Positions 20,739-27,229 are shown, counted from the first letter of the stretch. The stretch is 30,824 nt of DNA from a virus (IMGVR_UViG_3300037247_000256:1-30824), one strand, 5' to 3'. The notes: generated by a model from the letters alone, not told the origin. Made by a program: numbers and translations.

Positions 20739-20992
20739 TTCAGGATCTCCCATATCCGCATAATCACAAACCAGCCAAGCTCCGACTTTGAGATACCGAG
20801 CTTCTTCAGGGCGCGGAGCGAGTAAGCGTTGACCGTTCCCATCGGCTTGTTTGTGTTCTTGGCAATTGAGGCATTGGATTCGCCCCGCAGCGCCAGCATC
20901 AAAATTTCCTTCTCCGAGCTGGACAGGCCATATCCCTCGAAAGGTCGTTTCAGAATAGCCCTGATCTGCAAGACTTTATGTATCGGATTCAT
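20735..20992 (-). CDS. LuxR/GerE-type helix-turn-helix protein
   Basis: The 85-aa product contains GYGLSSSEKEILMLALRGESNASIAKNTN and MGTVNAYSLRALKKLGIS (about residues 20-68), which fit the LuxR HTH: EKEIL helix, SIAKNTNKPMGTVNAY recognition helix and the following LxxLKKLG. It has no receiver or autoinducer domain, so it is a solo regulator. ATG 20992 overlaps the TGA of the previous gene by one base (TGATG). It probably controls expression of this cluster or a host gene. The target is unknown. Confidence 0.8.
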   Translation of the reverse strand: MNPIHKVLQIRAILKRPFEGYGLSSSEKEILMLALRGESNASIAKNTNKPMGTVNAYSLRALKKLGISKSELGWFVIMRIWEILK

Positions 20993-21117
20993 CACCACAC
21001 CCCTATCGCATCAAGATACCTTTCCAACGCCAGCCCCAAGAAAACGCCCATGAATACACCAGCTGCCATAAAGAACGCTGTTGCCAAGAGCGATTCGCGT
21101 TCGTCAGTCTTTAGCAT
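20992..21117 (-). CDS. Single-span membrane peptide (41 aa)
   Basis: AAGGAGTGACCG precedes ATG 21117. The product (MLKTDERESLLATAFFMAAG and VFMGVFLGLALERYLDAIGVW) has a charged N-terminus and a hydrophobic helix at about residues 10-31. Its stop TGA shares a base with the LuxR-like ATG. A membrane regulator or lysis-modifying peptide is possible; no family is recognised. Confidence 0.7.
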   Translation of the reverse strand: MLKTDERESLLATAFFMAAGVFMGVFLGLALERYLDAIGVW

Positions 21118-21445
21118 CGGTCACTCCTTGGGCAGTTTCATGTTCGGCCTGCCGTTGCATTTCTTCTTCGTATTCGATCTGTTGTTGTTCTCGATATTCC
21201 CTTTCTTCTTGGGCGAGCCACGCTTGATGTTGGGCTTCTCGTTCTTCTTCTTCGCGTCTACGATCTTCGCCCGCATACTTACCGAAGCGCCATGCTTGGT
21301 CGGCTTCTTCGCAGTAGGGTTGATCTCGGTTTTCTCTTGCTCGTTCCGAATATGGATTTGATGGTCCCCATCCTCTGTGACCGGCTTCCTCGCCTTCACG
21401 ACGAGCTTTCCAAGGATCTGGACATTCATCGTCAAAGTAGCTCAT
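21104..21445 (-). CDS. RMF-like small protein with charged coiled-coil tail
   Basis: The 113-aa product begins MSYFDDECPDPWKARREGEEAGHRG. The pattern GxxAGxxG...NPY...C..ADQAWRFGKYAGE (about 18-60) resembles the ribosome-modulation-factor-like motif found in some phages. Residues ~62-105 are Glu/Arg/Gln-rich and likely form a coiled coil. GGAGGTGGAGG precedes the ATG. The last 14 bases overlap the next gene. The RMF relation is tentative. Confidence 0.65.
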   Translation of the reverse strand: MSYFDDECPDPWKARREGEEAGHRGWGPSNPYSERARENRDQPYCEEADQAWRFGKYAGEDRRREEEEREAQHQAWLAQEEREYREQQQIEYEEEMQRQAEHETAQGVTDAKD

Positions 21446-21473
21446 CCTCCACCTCCTATAAACCTACCGTGAC

Positions 21474-21665
21474 CTAGAACCTGCAACTTCTTTCGTAATC
21501 AATATCCACCAACAGCTTTTCCAGTTGGTTCTTCTTGTGCTTGCCCATTGGCTGGCCTTTGCGCCTGTCGAAGCGCAGCTTATTCGAGATTCTGACGTAT
21601 GCGCTATCTAGCTGGGCGGCGCTGAAGTGTCGATAGGTGCGGATCTTAGGCTTTAGGTCCGCCAT
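21474..21665 (-). CDS. Small basic protein, hypothetical
   Basis: From ATG 21665 (GGGAGG upstream) the 63-aa product MADLKPKIRTYRHFSAAQLDSA... is rich in Lys/Arg (KLRFDRRKGQPMGKHKKNQLEK), so nucleic-acid binding is plausible. It overlaps the ERF gene by 20 bases and likely belongs to the same recombination unit. Confidence 0.65.
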   Translation of the reverse strand: MADLKPKIRTYRHFSAAQLDSAYVRISNKLRFDRRKGQPMGKHKKNQLEKLLVDIDYERSCRF

Positions 21666-22263
21666 GCTGCGCCTCCCATTCTTCCAGGGCCTTGTCGTAA
21701 TCCCCGTCGTAGGCATCGACAAACTCTTTCATCTGTTCTTCGTCCCATTGCGCCTGCTTCATCTTGTTGTAGAGCTTCGATCGTGCGTCAGACTTCGGCG
21801 TTTGCTTATCCGCGAATGCCTGAGCTCTTTCCATCTCAGCACTTGAGTTCGCATCTGGATCGTCGCCGGTTTCAATAAGGAACGTCTGCCGAAGTGCGTA
21901 CTTCAATAGTCCAGTCGCGGCCTTGTTGCCGGCCTTATCGCCCGCATCCATCCCCTCGCCCATTGCGTGAACGTCAATGTGAGTATCGCTGATCGGATGA
22001 TCGAAGCGCACAATCCCGTGGGCGGTGACATGGTTCATCACCGTTCCGCTCTTGGCGGTAAAACTCTCCTGGTTAATTTCCACGATGTCAGCAACGTAGC
22101 AATGGATCCCGGCCTTAATCATCGCGGGACGCAGGGCTCTAATCAATGCAGCCTCGCCAGCGAAGGTATAAGGTAGCCCGCCCTTCGCTTCCTTCTGGAC
22201 GTACCCGACCTCCTTCATTACCTCGAGAATTGCTTTTCCGATGTTACCTTTTGCTTCTGTCAT
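21646..22263 (-). CDS. erf: ERF-family single-strand annealing protein
   Basis: The 205-aa product contains the ERF-type core: LPYTFAGEAALIRALRPAMIKAGIHC (about 29-54), and HIDVHAMGEGMDAGDKAGNKAATGLLKYALRQTFLIETGDDPD (about 95-137). ERF proteins anneal complementary single strands and mediate phage recombination, replication restart or circularisation. The C-terminal part (about 150-205) is an acidic helical tail. It overlaps the coiled-coil gene upstream (ATGA). No paired exonuclease or SSB is obvious nearby. Confidence 0.88.
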   Translation of the reverse strand: MTEAKGNIGKAILEVMKEVGYVQKEAKGGLPYTFAGEAALIRALRPAMIKAGIHCYVADIVEINQESFTAKSGTVMNHVTAHGIVRFDHPISDTHIDVHAMGEGMDAGDKAGNKAATGLLKYALRQTFLIETGDDPDANSSAEMERAQAFADKQTPKSDARSKLYNKMKQAQWDEEQMKEFVDAYDGDYDKALEEWEAQHGGPKA

Positions 22264-22541
22264 GCTTCCTCCTGTGAGGCGAGGGCTTCAAGCCACTTAT
22301 TATTGATAAGCCAATCCCAATCAGCAAGATCGCCATTTAGGTGAAGGCCGTCTACTCCCCTGCTCTCAGCTATCAGGTCATTTATCTGTCGCTCAAGTTC
22401 CTCCAATCCCTCCACCCGCTGTTCGAGTTGGCGCACCTCTTCTACATCCAGCCTGTTTAGCGTCGCCCCTGTTGCATTTTCCAGCCAAGAATAGGCATCT
22501 TCAATTCGGTCGCTCAGTTTGTCAGTCATCGATCCCTTCAT
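22260..22541 (-). CDS. Coiled-coil protein (MTDKLSD family), hypothetical
   Basis: The 93-aa product has MTDKLSDRIEDAYSWLENAT then EEVRQLEQRVEGLEELERQIN (about 33-53, coiled coil) and ends DWLINNKWLEALASQEEA. Both ends resemble the 16572-16799 product (MSDKLSE... and WLEEALAGESDE). GAGGAG precedes ATG 22541; a downstream ATG at 22529 is also plausible. Function unknown. Confidence 0.66.
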   Translation of the reverse strand: MKGSMTDKLSDRIEDAYSWLENATGATLNRLDVEEVRQLEQRVEGLEELERQINDLIAESRGVDGLHLNGDLADWDWLINNKWLEALASQEEA

Positions 22542-22716
22542 CCTTCCCTAGCTCCTCCCCAAAAGCGTTCAGCGAATCGACGATCATCTGTGCATCAATC
22601 TCGTCATAGACCTCCGCTACAAACTTCGCCTGATACTTACTGGACACAAAGAACTTCCGCGTGTCGCCGTAGCGCATCTTGCTTAGATAGAACGGCCTCA
22701 TCAGCTTGTCAGTCAT
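22522..22716 (-). CDS. Small hypothetical protein
   Basis: The 64-aa product (MTDKLMRPFYLSKMRYGDTR...) is a beta/alpha mix: FFVSSKYQAKFVAEVYDEIDAQMIVDSLNAFG. It overlaps the coiled-coil gene and the 99-aa gene by a few bases. The opening MTDKL is shared with the neighbouring coiled-coil gene. No family is recognised. Confidence 0.62.
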   Translation of the reverse strand: MTDKLMRPFYLSKMRYGDTRKFFVSSKYQAKFVAEVYDEIDAQMIVDSLNAFGEELGKDEGIDD

Positions 22717-23008
22717 CGACCTTCGCTATCGCCTTGTCTAGTGCTGTCATTACCCCGAAGTCTCCATTACCTACTAGCGTCAACTTACCGATCATGTTGC
22801 GCGCCAGCTCACACGCATTCAGCAGCTCAGGCGCTGCCGCTTGCAACCGTGCGTTAGGCCACAGCTCGTCATCTCTACCTATCTCCGCATATGCTGTGCC
22901 TACGCGCCCCCAACCTGGACCTTCTGGCCCGAATATGGGAACTGTCTGTATCCCGTCATCGTCCAACTGAATCTCTTTGCCCGCTATCCACGGTCCCTTT
23001 GTAAACAT
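22709..23008 (-). CDS. Conserved small phage protein (NARLxAAAPELL-type)
   Basis: The 99-aa product carries NARLQAAAPELLNACELARNMIG at about residues 52-74, a motif common in many phage hypothetical proteins of similar length. The N-terminal half is beta-rich (IQTVPIFGPEGPGWGRVG). AGGAAGGGACAATA leads the ATG, which overlaps the HNH gene stop (TAATG). Function is not established for the family. Confidence 0.78.
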   Translation of the reverse strand: MFTKGPWIAGKEIQLDDDGIQTVPIFGPEGPGWGRVGTAYAEIGRDDELWPNARLQAAAPELLNACELARNMIGKLTLVGNGDFGVMTALDKAIAKVDD

Positions 23009-23394
23009 TATTGTCCCTTCCTGTTCTTTGCTAGTCCCGCTTTTATTGCTTGACTATGGCTTTCACCCCTAGACGTTCGCCCGTGCAGTTCCCTGTCATT
23101 TGCATTGTCTTGTGCTGTGCCCCAAGCAAGATTATCGGCACGATTGTTTTCTTTGTTTCCGTCAAGATGACGCAAATCAGTAACGCCAATTGGGGCTTCA
23201 GACAAATGATGGAATGCTACCAGCTGATGCACTTTCCGCGGCCGACGCTCGCCCCCTATCGTCAAGCGAACTCGCAAGTAACCACCCCGGTCCATGTCTT
23301 GAATAAGCTTGCGGCGACCATAGCCGCGCCAGTTGTGAGCAATTGAATATACCTGCCCGTCTTTTGTCACTTCGTATCCCTTAGTGTGTGTCAT
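23008..23394 (-). CDS. NUMOD4/HNH-type endonuclease (homing-endonuclease-like)
   Basis: The 128-aa product has the NUMOD-like start (YEVTKDGQVYSIAHNWRGYGRRKLIQ), followed by the HNH core VHQLVAFHHLSE...LRHLDGNKENNRADNLAWGTAQDNANDRE (about 55-103), with the H-N-N pattern intact. Such stand-alone HNH nucleases in phages often act as homing endonucleases or packaging nicking factors. The C-terminal end (GESHSQAIKAGLAKNRKGQ) is short compared with relatives, so the DNA-binding tail may be lost. It sits among early genes. Confidence 0.86.
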   Translation of the reverse strand: MTHTKGYEVTKDGQVYSIAHNWRGYGRRKLIQDMDRGGYLRVRLTIGGERRPRKVHQLVAFHHLSEAPIGVTDLRHLDGNKENNRADNLAWGTAQDNANDRELHGRTSRGESHSQAIKAGLAKNRKGQ

Positions 23395-23612
23395 CGTAAG
23401 CCTTGAGGTACACCGACAAAATCAAGTGCCTCTTTCTTGGTTTTGACTCCGCACACTGACATATCTCTGCTTTCAATGTCTTGAGCAAACCAAAGTAGCG
23501 GATTGCCATACTCGGGATCGCTGTAGACTTCATCCTGAAGATGAGCGCGCCATACGGCGACCTTTTTTCCATCAAAGTGATAAACAGTTTTCATCCCGAC
23601 TGTACTAGGCAT
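23391..23612 (-). CDS. Hypothetical protein
   Basis: The 73-aa product (MPSTVGMKTVYHFDGKKVAVWRAHLQDEVY...) is beta-rich at its start, with a helical end. An internal ATG at 23594 (MKTVYHF) is an alternative start. It overlaps the first gene of the operon by 8 bases and the HNH gene by 4. No family is recognised. Confidence 0.6.
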   Translation of the reverse strand: MPSTVGMKTVYHFDGKKVAVWRAHLQDEVYSDPEYGNPLLWFAQDIESRDMSVCGVKTKKEALDFVGVPQGLR

Positions 23613-23793
23613 CCAAGCCCTCCTTATTCAACCCGTAATCCTTATAAATGGAATGCAGCGCGGCCTCGTCAAGCGCCGGCAGATTCTTATAAAAGGCAAT
23701 GATCTTCCGCGCCTCCTCCTGGGTCATAAGCTTCCTCAAGACAAGTGCAGAGATTCCGTCAACTAATTTCTGATGGGGTTCGTTGGTTATCAT
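23605..23793 (-). CDS. First gene of leftward early operon, hypothetical
   Basis: The 62-aa product (MITNEPHQKLVDGISALVLR...) is helical and mixed in charge. Its ATG lies 9 bases after a -10 box (TAGAAT) with no ribosome-binding site, so its message would start about 3 bases before the codon, i.e. effectively leaderless. Being first after the promoter, it may be made early and in quantity. Function unknown. Confidence 0.68.
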   Translation of the reverse strand: MITNEPHQKLVDGISALVLRKLMTQEEARKIIAFYKNLPALDEAALHSIYKDYGLNKEGLDA

Positions 23794-23802
23794 TGTGCAT
23801 AA

Positions 23803-23831
23803 ATTCTACATCATATTGACACACTTGTCAA
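23803..23831 (-). promoter_or_regulatory. Leftward early promoter
   Basis: On the minus strand TTGACA (23826-23831) and TAGAAT (23803-23808) are 17 bp apart, a near-consensus sigma-70-type promoter. The next ATG is 23793, nine bases from the -10 box. The -35 box forms one arm of the shared palindrome. Confidence 0.78.
23816..23831. promoter_or_regulatory. Palindromic operator shared by the two promoters
   Basis: TTGACA-CACT-TGTCAA is a perfect palindrome (6-bp arms, 4-bp centre), made of the two divergent -35 boxes themselves. One bound dimer would block both promoters. The adjacent ribbon-helix-helix gene product is the obvious candidate binder; that is inferred. Confidence 0.6.
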
Positions 23832-23844
23832 CACATGTTATCAT
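23816..23844 (+). promoter_or_regulatory. Rightward early promoter
   Basis: TTGACA (23816-23821) and TATCAT (23839-23844) are 17 bp apart. Only six bases (GCTGGC) lie between the -10 box and the ATG at 23851, so this transcript would also be leaderless. The -35 box is the other arm of the shared palindrome. Confidence 0.7.
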
Positions 23845-23850
23845 GCTGGC

Positions 23851-24027
23851 ATGGACAAGACACAATCCAAACGCAAGAGCCTGCATTTACATCTTCGGTG
23901 GAGCCCACAAGACGAAGAACGATTGGCGAAGGTTATGGAAGTCTATAATCTCAACCGCTCCGAAGCTGTGCGCGCGTGTGTGCGGTTGACCGCGGATCAA
24001 ATCAAGATCCGCGAACTTGCGAAATGA
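23851..24027 (+). CDS. Ribbon-helix-helix (CopG/Arc-like) regulator, leaderless
   Basis: The 58-aa product (MDKTQSKRKSLHLHLRWSPQ and onward) has a strand KSLHLHLRWS at about residues 9-18, helix QDEERLAKVMEVYN, and NRSEAVRACVRLTADQIK as the second helix. This is the ribbon-helix-helix layout of small dimeric repressors. It starts six bases after the -10 box with no ribosome-binding site and controls, or is controlled by, the palindrome just upstream. It is the first gene of the plus-strand operon. A role as early switch or autorepressor is inferred from position. Confidence 0.82.
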   Translation: MDKTQSKRKSLHLHLRWSPQDEERLAKVMEVYNLNRSEAVRACVRLTADQIKIRELAK

Positions 24028-24060
24028 AAAGATGGGAATATCCGAAAGGAAGTTGTTCAC

Positions 24061-24627
24061 ATGAAATTCGTCCCAGATGATCCAGATCAACAATCCGATG
24101 TCCCATTCCTAGAAGACGCGCGCGCAGATGATGGTTGGAAAGGTCAGAGTACCAGCAAATCTATTGAGCAATTGCGCGCTGAAATATCGGCAGAGATCGG
24201 ACGGCTTGGCGGAACCATGACGCGTTTCATGCGCGGAGAATATGAGATCCAAGGACAGAAGCGTCCAGGAGCAATCATCGAATACAACATCGTTTCTCTC
24301 GACGGTCAGGGATTTCGGGGCCGAATCGATGTCGCAGGATTGCCGTTTGAGAAATCGAAAGGCCGACAAGATTCAGAACGCACGAATCGAAACCGTCGCG
24401 ACAAGAGCCTGCAGATGGCACTCTTCAATATACGGGAAGGGTTACAGGGTAGCCGAATTCTCCAAACGCTTTCGCCAGGATATGCGGCGTTGGTTCCCTG
24501 GCTTCTCACTGATAGCGGCCAAACTTTCGGGCAGCTTTGGAGGGAAGGACTTGGAACGGCGGCTCTGCCAGCGCCGACAAAAGATGGCGAAGTGGTCGAA
24601 GCCGAATTCACGGAAATCGATGACTAA
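24061..24627 (+). CDS. Hypothetical phage protein (188 aa)
   Basis: The product has an acidic N-terminus (FVPDDPDQQSDVPFLED), a helix (SIEQLRAEISAEIGRLGG), a beta segment with GAIIEYNIVSLDGQGFRGRIDVAGLPF, and a helical region (RDKSLQMALFNIREGLQG). It ends with SGQTFGQLWREGLG and an acidic tail (EVVEAEFTEIDD). AAGGAAG precedes the ATG. No family is recognised. Being second in the short early operon next to a regulator, it could be a host-takeover or defence-blocking protein, which is speculation. Confidence 0.78.
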   Translation: MKFVPDDPDQQSDVPFLEDARADDGWKGQSTSKSIEQLRAEISAEIGRLGGTMTRFMRGEYEIQGQKRPGAIIEYNIVSLDGQGFRGRIDVAGLPFEKSKGRQDSERTNRNRRDKSLQMALFNIREGLQGSRILQTLSPGYAALVPWLLTDSGQTFGQLWREGLGTAALPAPTKDGEVVEAEFTEIDD

Positions 24628-24657
24628 CTCTGGCGCGCTACGTGATAAAATAGCCTT

Positions 24658-24674
24658 CGTAACGCTTTGTTACG
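24658..24674 (+). promoter_or_regulatory. 17-bp palindrome before HTH gene
   Basis: CGTAAC-GCTTT-GTTACG is a perfect 6-bp inverted repeat, lying 7 bases before the ATG of the small HTH protein. It could be an operator of that protein or a hairpin in the message. Confidence 0.5.
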
Positions 24675-24681
24675 CCCTTCT

Positions 24682-24900
24682 ATGCCTACAAAAGCCGAAA
24701 TCAAGGAACTATATCAAGAATTGAAATCATGGCGCAAGGTAGCCGCCTTGGTAGGAGTTCATCCTTACACCGCTTGGCGCTATGCCTTGACTGATTGGGA
24801 GCCGAAGCGCGACGATCTTAGAGAAGCGTTCGGGCTCGATCCGTTTCCAAAGATAGACTTCATACGACAGATCAGAAACGAAGAAGGACGGTTCACATAA
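24682..24900 (+). CDS. Small helix-turn-helix protein
   Basis: The 72-aa product (MPTKAEIKELYQELKSWRKVAALVGVH...) shows a helix-turn-helix in SWRKVAALVGVHPYTAWRYALTDWEPKRDDL (about 17-47), with a basic and aromatic recognition helix. The ATG is preceded by a 17-bp palindrome rather than a clear ribosome-binding site. It may regulate the operon. The Cro/excisionase-like shape is suggestive, not proven. Confidence 0.7.
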   Translation: MPTKAEIKELYQELKSWRKVAALVGVHPYTAWRYALTDWEPKRDDLREAFGLDPFPKIDFIRQIRNEEGRFT

Positions 24901-24913
24901 GGTTGGAGGAGAG

Positions 24914-25261
24914 ATGCCCAACCATCCACAAATGAGCGAGCTTGCCGACGAACACGGGATGGATCTTCATTACGGGAGGGAAGCAATGCCTGAGCATGTG
25001 CATGAGTGGGGACAGGTCATAACGACTGTTGTGAATTATTCAGGTGCGACAATCGGCGGGCCAGATATAACAACCATATGCGATTGCGGAGAGACGATGC
25101 CATTAGCAGAGACCCTACGTCACTTCAACGCTGTGGAAAGGTTGAGCGGGAGGCAGGCCACCTACACAGGAAAGAACCATAGGGAATATATCGGCGACAT
25201 AGCGGCTGACGCTCTTTTGGCCTACGCCGCCGCATTAATTGGAAAAGCCCTCACGCCGTGA
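24914..25261 (+). CDS. Hypothetical protein
   Basis: The 115-aa product from ATG 24914 (GGTTGGAGGAGAG just upstream, an excellent ribosome-binding site) contains HVHEWGQVITTVVNYSG, TTICDCGETMPLAETL (two Cys, possibly metal-binding with the His) and an Ala-rich C-terminal helix (AALLAYAAALIGKAL-like). The TGA stop lies inside the terminator hairpin. No family is recognised. Confidence 0.76.
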   Translation: MPNHPQMSELADEHGMDLHYGREAMPEHVHEWGQVITTVVNYSGATIGGPDITTICDCGETMPLAETLRHFNAVERLSGRQATYTGKNHREYIGDIAADALLAYAAALIGKALTP

Positions 25262-25268
25262 GGGCCTT
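25243..25268. terminator. Bidirectional hairpin terminator between convergent operons
   Basis: GCCCTCAC (25247-25254) and GTGAGGGC (25258-25265) form an 8-bp stem with a 3-nt loop. On the minus strand the stem is followed by TTTTCC (25246-25241), a good intrinsic terminator. The plus strand has only CTTCCCC after it, so it is weaker there. It lies between the plus-strand early operon and the end of the late operon. Confidence 0.72.
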
Positions 25269-25310
25269 CCCCATCAAGAAAGAACGCGTGATTACTTTTC
25301 TTATTCTACA

Positions 25311-25640
25311 TCATGCTTCTAGCACTTCCTTTCCGATCACATCGTAAATCTTCTGTGCGGCCTTAAACGCAGTTGTAGCGTATCCGGCGAGCAAAATCCC
25401 AAAGGCAGAAAATGTACTTGGATCGTTTAGATCAAGCGGCGGAATGACTGTGCTTGCTGCGGTGAACCAAACGGCCAGTCCAAGAGCCACGAAAAAGATG
25501 ACCGCCTTCTTGAGATCCAACAGCGGCTCAAGTTTCGGCCAACGTTTCACCAAAACCTTGAAGACCTGATTGAACAGGAATCCCACGAACAACGTCACCG
25601 TTGTTACGATAGTCCAATTGATAACAATCTCATCTAACAT
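25311..25640 (-). CDS. Holin-like membrane protein
   Basis: From ATG 25640 (GGAGGTAAGC upstream, near-ideal) the 109-aa product has three hydrophobic stretches: NWTIVTTVTLFVGFLFNQVF (about 8-27), KKAVIFFVALGLAVWFTAAS (about 44-63) and TFSAFGILLAGYATTAFKAA (about 75-94), separated by short loops. This suits a class I-type holin, making membrane holes for peptidoglycan hydrolases. It follows the lytic transglycosylase and is the last gene of the late operon before the terminator. No sequence family is recognised, so the call is by shape and position. Confidence 0.68.
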   Translation of the reverse strand: MLDEIVINWTIVTTVTLFVGFLFNQVFKVLVKRWPKLEPLLDLKKAVIFFVALGLAVWFTAASTVIPPLDLNDPSTFSAFGILLAGYATTAFKAAQKIYDVIGKEVLEA

Positions 25641-25642
25641 GC

Positions 25643-26293
25643 TTACCTCCAACAGAAACGCGGTCTGAACCGCCGCGTCGGTAGCGCCGTACATTCTTCT
25701 TCGATTTCAGGCATCACCTCCCACTGTCCTAAACCCTCCCGATAGCCGAGAGTTGCGAGCCACTCCCCAATCAAATCATCTTCCCCTGCACGAACGGTAA
25801 GCTCGGCCCGAAAGACTGGAAGCCAGTAATCCAACACCCTATCGGCATATGCCCATCCTCCATGTCTTCCGCAAAGACCATCGGCCAACCTCTTTAGACC
25901 ACAATTATAGCCCGCTAATGCGTGACGTATGTTCTCCGACTGGCGCAAGGTATCGGCCAGCAAATCCATTCCCTTATAGATATTGTACGCGGGGTCGCGT
26001 AGCTGCTCGCGAGTACCGATCCACGGCCGAGGCCCAATCTGCAAAAGCCCCATCGATCCCCAGGTATCATCGGCCTCCGCATAAGGATTCCCCTGACTCT
26101 CCTGCGCCATCACCGCTAGAATCCAGGCGGGATCTAATTGAGGGAAGTCGGGATGCCATCTGTGGACAAGTGGAAGCCACCGAACGACATTGTGAATTAG
26201 CCATTCGGGAGGATTTTCTGGTGCTGGCGGTTGATAGAGCGGAGCCCTTGCTGCGGTAACTGCCAGCCATACCGCAAGCAGGGCGCGGGTCAA
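25643..26293 (-). CDS. Lytic transglycosylase (SLT-type)
   Basis: The 216-aa product begins with an export-type stretch (MTRALLAVWLAVTAARAPLY; the start is TTG), followed by the SLT core: LDPAWILAVMAQESQGNPYAE with catalytic Glu65, DDTWGSMGLLQIGPRPWIG, and HALAGYNCGLKRL with an AYN-type motif. These enzymes cleave peptidoglycan with 1,6-anhydro product. The C-terminal part (about 160-216) is additional. The signal-like start suggests Sec export, which differs from holin-dependent release, though a holin-like gene follows. The exact start is uncertain: GGAG is 15 bases upstream. Confidence 0.86.
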   Translation of the reverse strand: MTRALLAVWLAVTAARAPLYQPPAPENPPEWLIHNVVRWLPLVHRWHPDFPQLDPAWILAVMAQESQGNPYAEADDTWGSMGLLQIGPRPWIGTREQLRDPAYNIYKGMDLLADTLRQSENIRHALAGYNCGLKRLADGLCGRHGGWAYADRVLDYWLPVFRAELTVRAGEDDLIGEWLATLGYREGLGQWEVMPEIEEECTALPTRRFRPRFCWR

Positions 26294-26320
26294 CAGAACC
26301 CGCGTATCTCCAGACTTTCA

Positions 26321-27205
26321 TCATCGGTCATTGATCGTCTCCCTCATCCACTCGCGCAGATCGGTGTCGGCAATCATGCCCCGCATCGGTTTCTCATCCT
26401 GAAAGATTGGAGTGTCACCTCTGATAATGTACGGCTCTTCAAGTTGAACCCAACGCACATCATAGTCAGAAGTTTTGATCTTCCACCCCAACCGGAATAA
26501 CCAATAAAGCTGCTCGATATTTGAAAGATCGGTTTCAAACAGATCACCCCATCGCGAATAGACTACATTAGCCGCCGCCCTGGGATCTTCTAGGAAGAAG
26601 GTACTACCCCGCGCCCACAGCTCTGCAAGCACCTGAAACACCCGTTGGCCCGCATCATAGCTTCCCATCCCCCAATTGTTTTCATTATCTCTGAGATAGG
26701 CCAGTGTCTCTGTTCCATCCATTCCCAGATCGTCAACCAACAGCTCGAAGGAATCCATGTTGATGTAGTGGATCCCCTGAATAGAAACCCCGAAGGCTCT
26801 TTGGAAATAATTGTGCAGCCCCTGCCATCCCTCGCGATCCCAAACCCCGAATAACCATTGAGCGGATAAACCGGAAACTGGTACATACAGGTTTCGTGGA
26901 AATTGAACTACCGTGATCTGCATCGGATCAGTCTCGAGTACAGATACAAGCACGATCACATCCGTCTTGTCGCCCCAATCTGTACCCTCGCGGTGTGCGC
27001 GGTAGTCACCACCAAGTAAGAGCCAATTCGTTCGTTCAAAAGCCGGTACAGGGGTTAGTGTAGGCTCGGGAATTTGAGTCGGAGCAAACTCCGTCGCCAT
27101 AATCTCGGTCTGTATTGGCCCAATAAAAGCAGGCTCTTCAGGATCGGGAATCGGCGCGGCAACACAAGCCGTTAGCAGCAAGGCAAAAACTAGGATTGTT
27201 TTCAT
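26321..27205 (-). CDS. LytR-CpsA-Psr (LCP) family lipoprotein
   Basis: The 294-aa product has a lipoprotein signal MKTILVFALLLTAC (Cys14), a Pro/Thr-rich linker (EFAPTQIPEPTLTPVP), then the LCP core: NWLLLGGDYRAHREGTDWGDKTDVIVLVSV and ITVVQFPRNLYVPV (Arg104 in the position of the conserved PR-D motif), IHYINMDSFELLVDDLG, and LRDNENNWGMGSYDAGQRVFQVL. LCP enzymes join glycopolymers (teichoic acids, arabinogalactan, capsule) to peptidoglycan outside the membrane. It lacks the usual N-terminal transmembrane helix, being a lipoprotein instead. A phage copy within the lysis/late region is unusual. No ribosome-binding site is visible before the ATG. Confidence 0.85.
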   Translation of the reverse strand: MKTILVFALLLTACVAAPIPDPEEPAFIGPIQTEIMATEFAPTQIPEPTLTPVPAFERTNWLLLGGDYRAHREGTDWGDKTDVIVLVSVLETDPMQITVVQFPRNLYVPVSGLSAQWLFGVWDREGWQGLHNYFQRAFGVSIQGIHYINMDSFELLVDDLGMDGTETLAYLRDNENNWGMGSYDAGQRVFQVLAELWARGSTFFLEDPRAAANVVYSRWGDLFETDLSNIEQLYWLFRLGWKIKTSDYDVRWVQLEEPYIIRGDTPIFQDEKPMRGMIADTDLREWMRETINDR

Positions 27206-27229
27206 GGGGGGGATGAAGCTATGAAAGTC

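Noticed and set aside
24636-24652. TAAAAT near 24646 as a promoter for the HTH gene
   Set aside because: No acceptable -35 box lies at the right distance.
24242-24724. 160-codon open frame on the plus strand
   Set aside because: It overlaps the 188-aa gene in another frame, has no ribosome-binding site and its product shows no domain.
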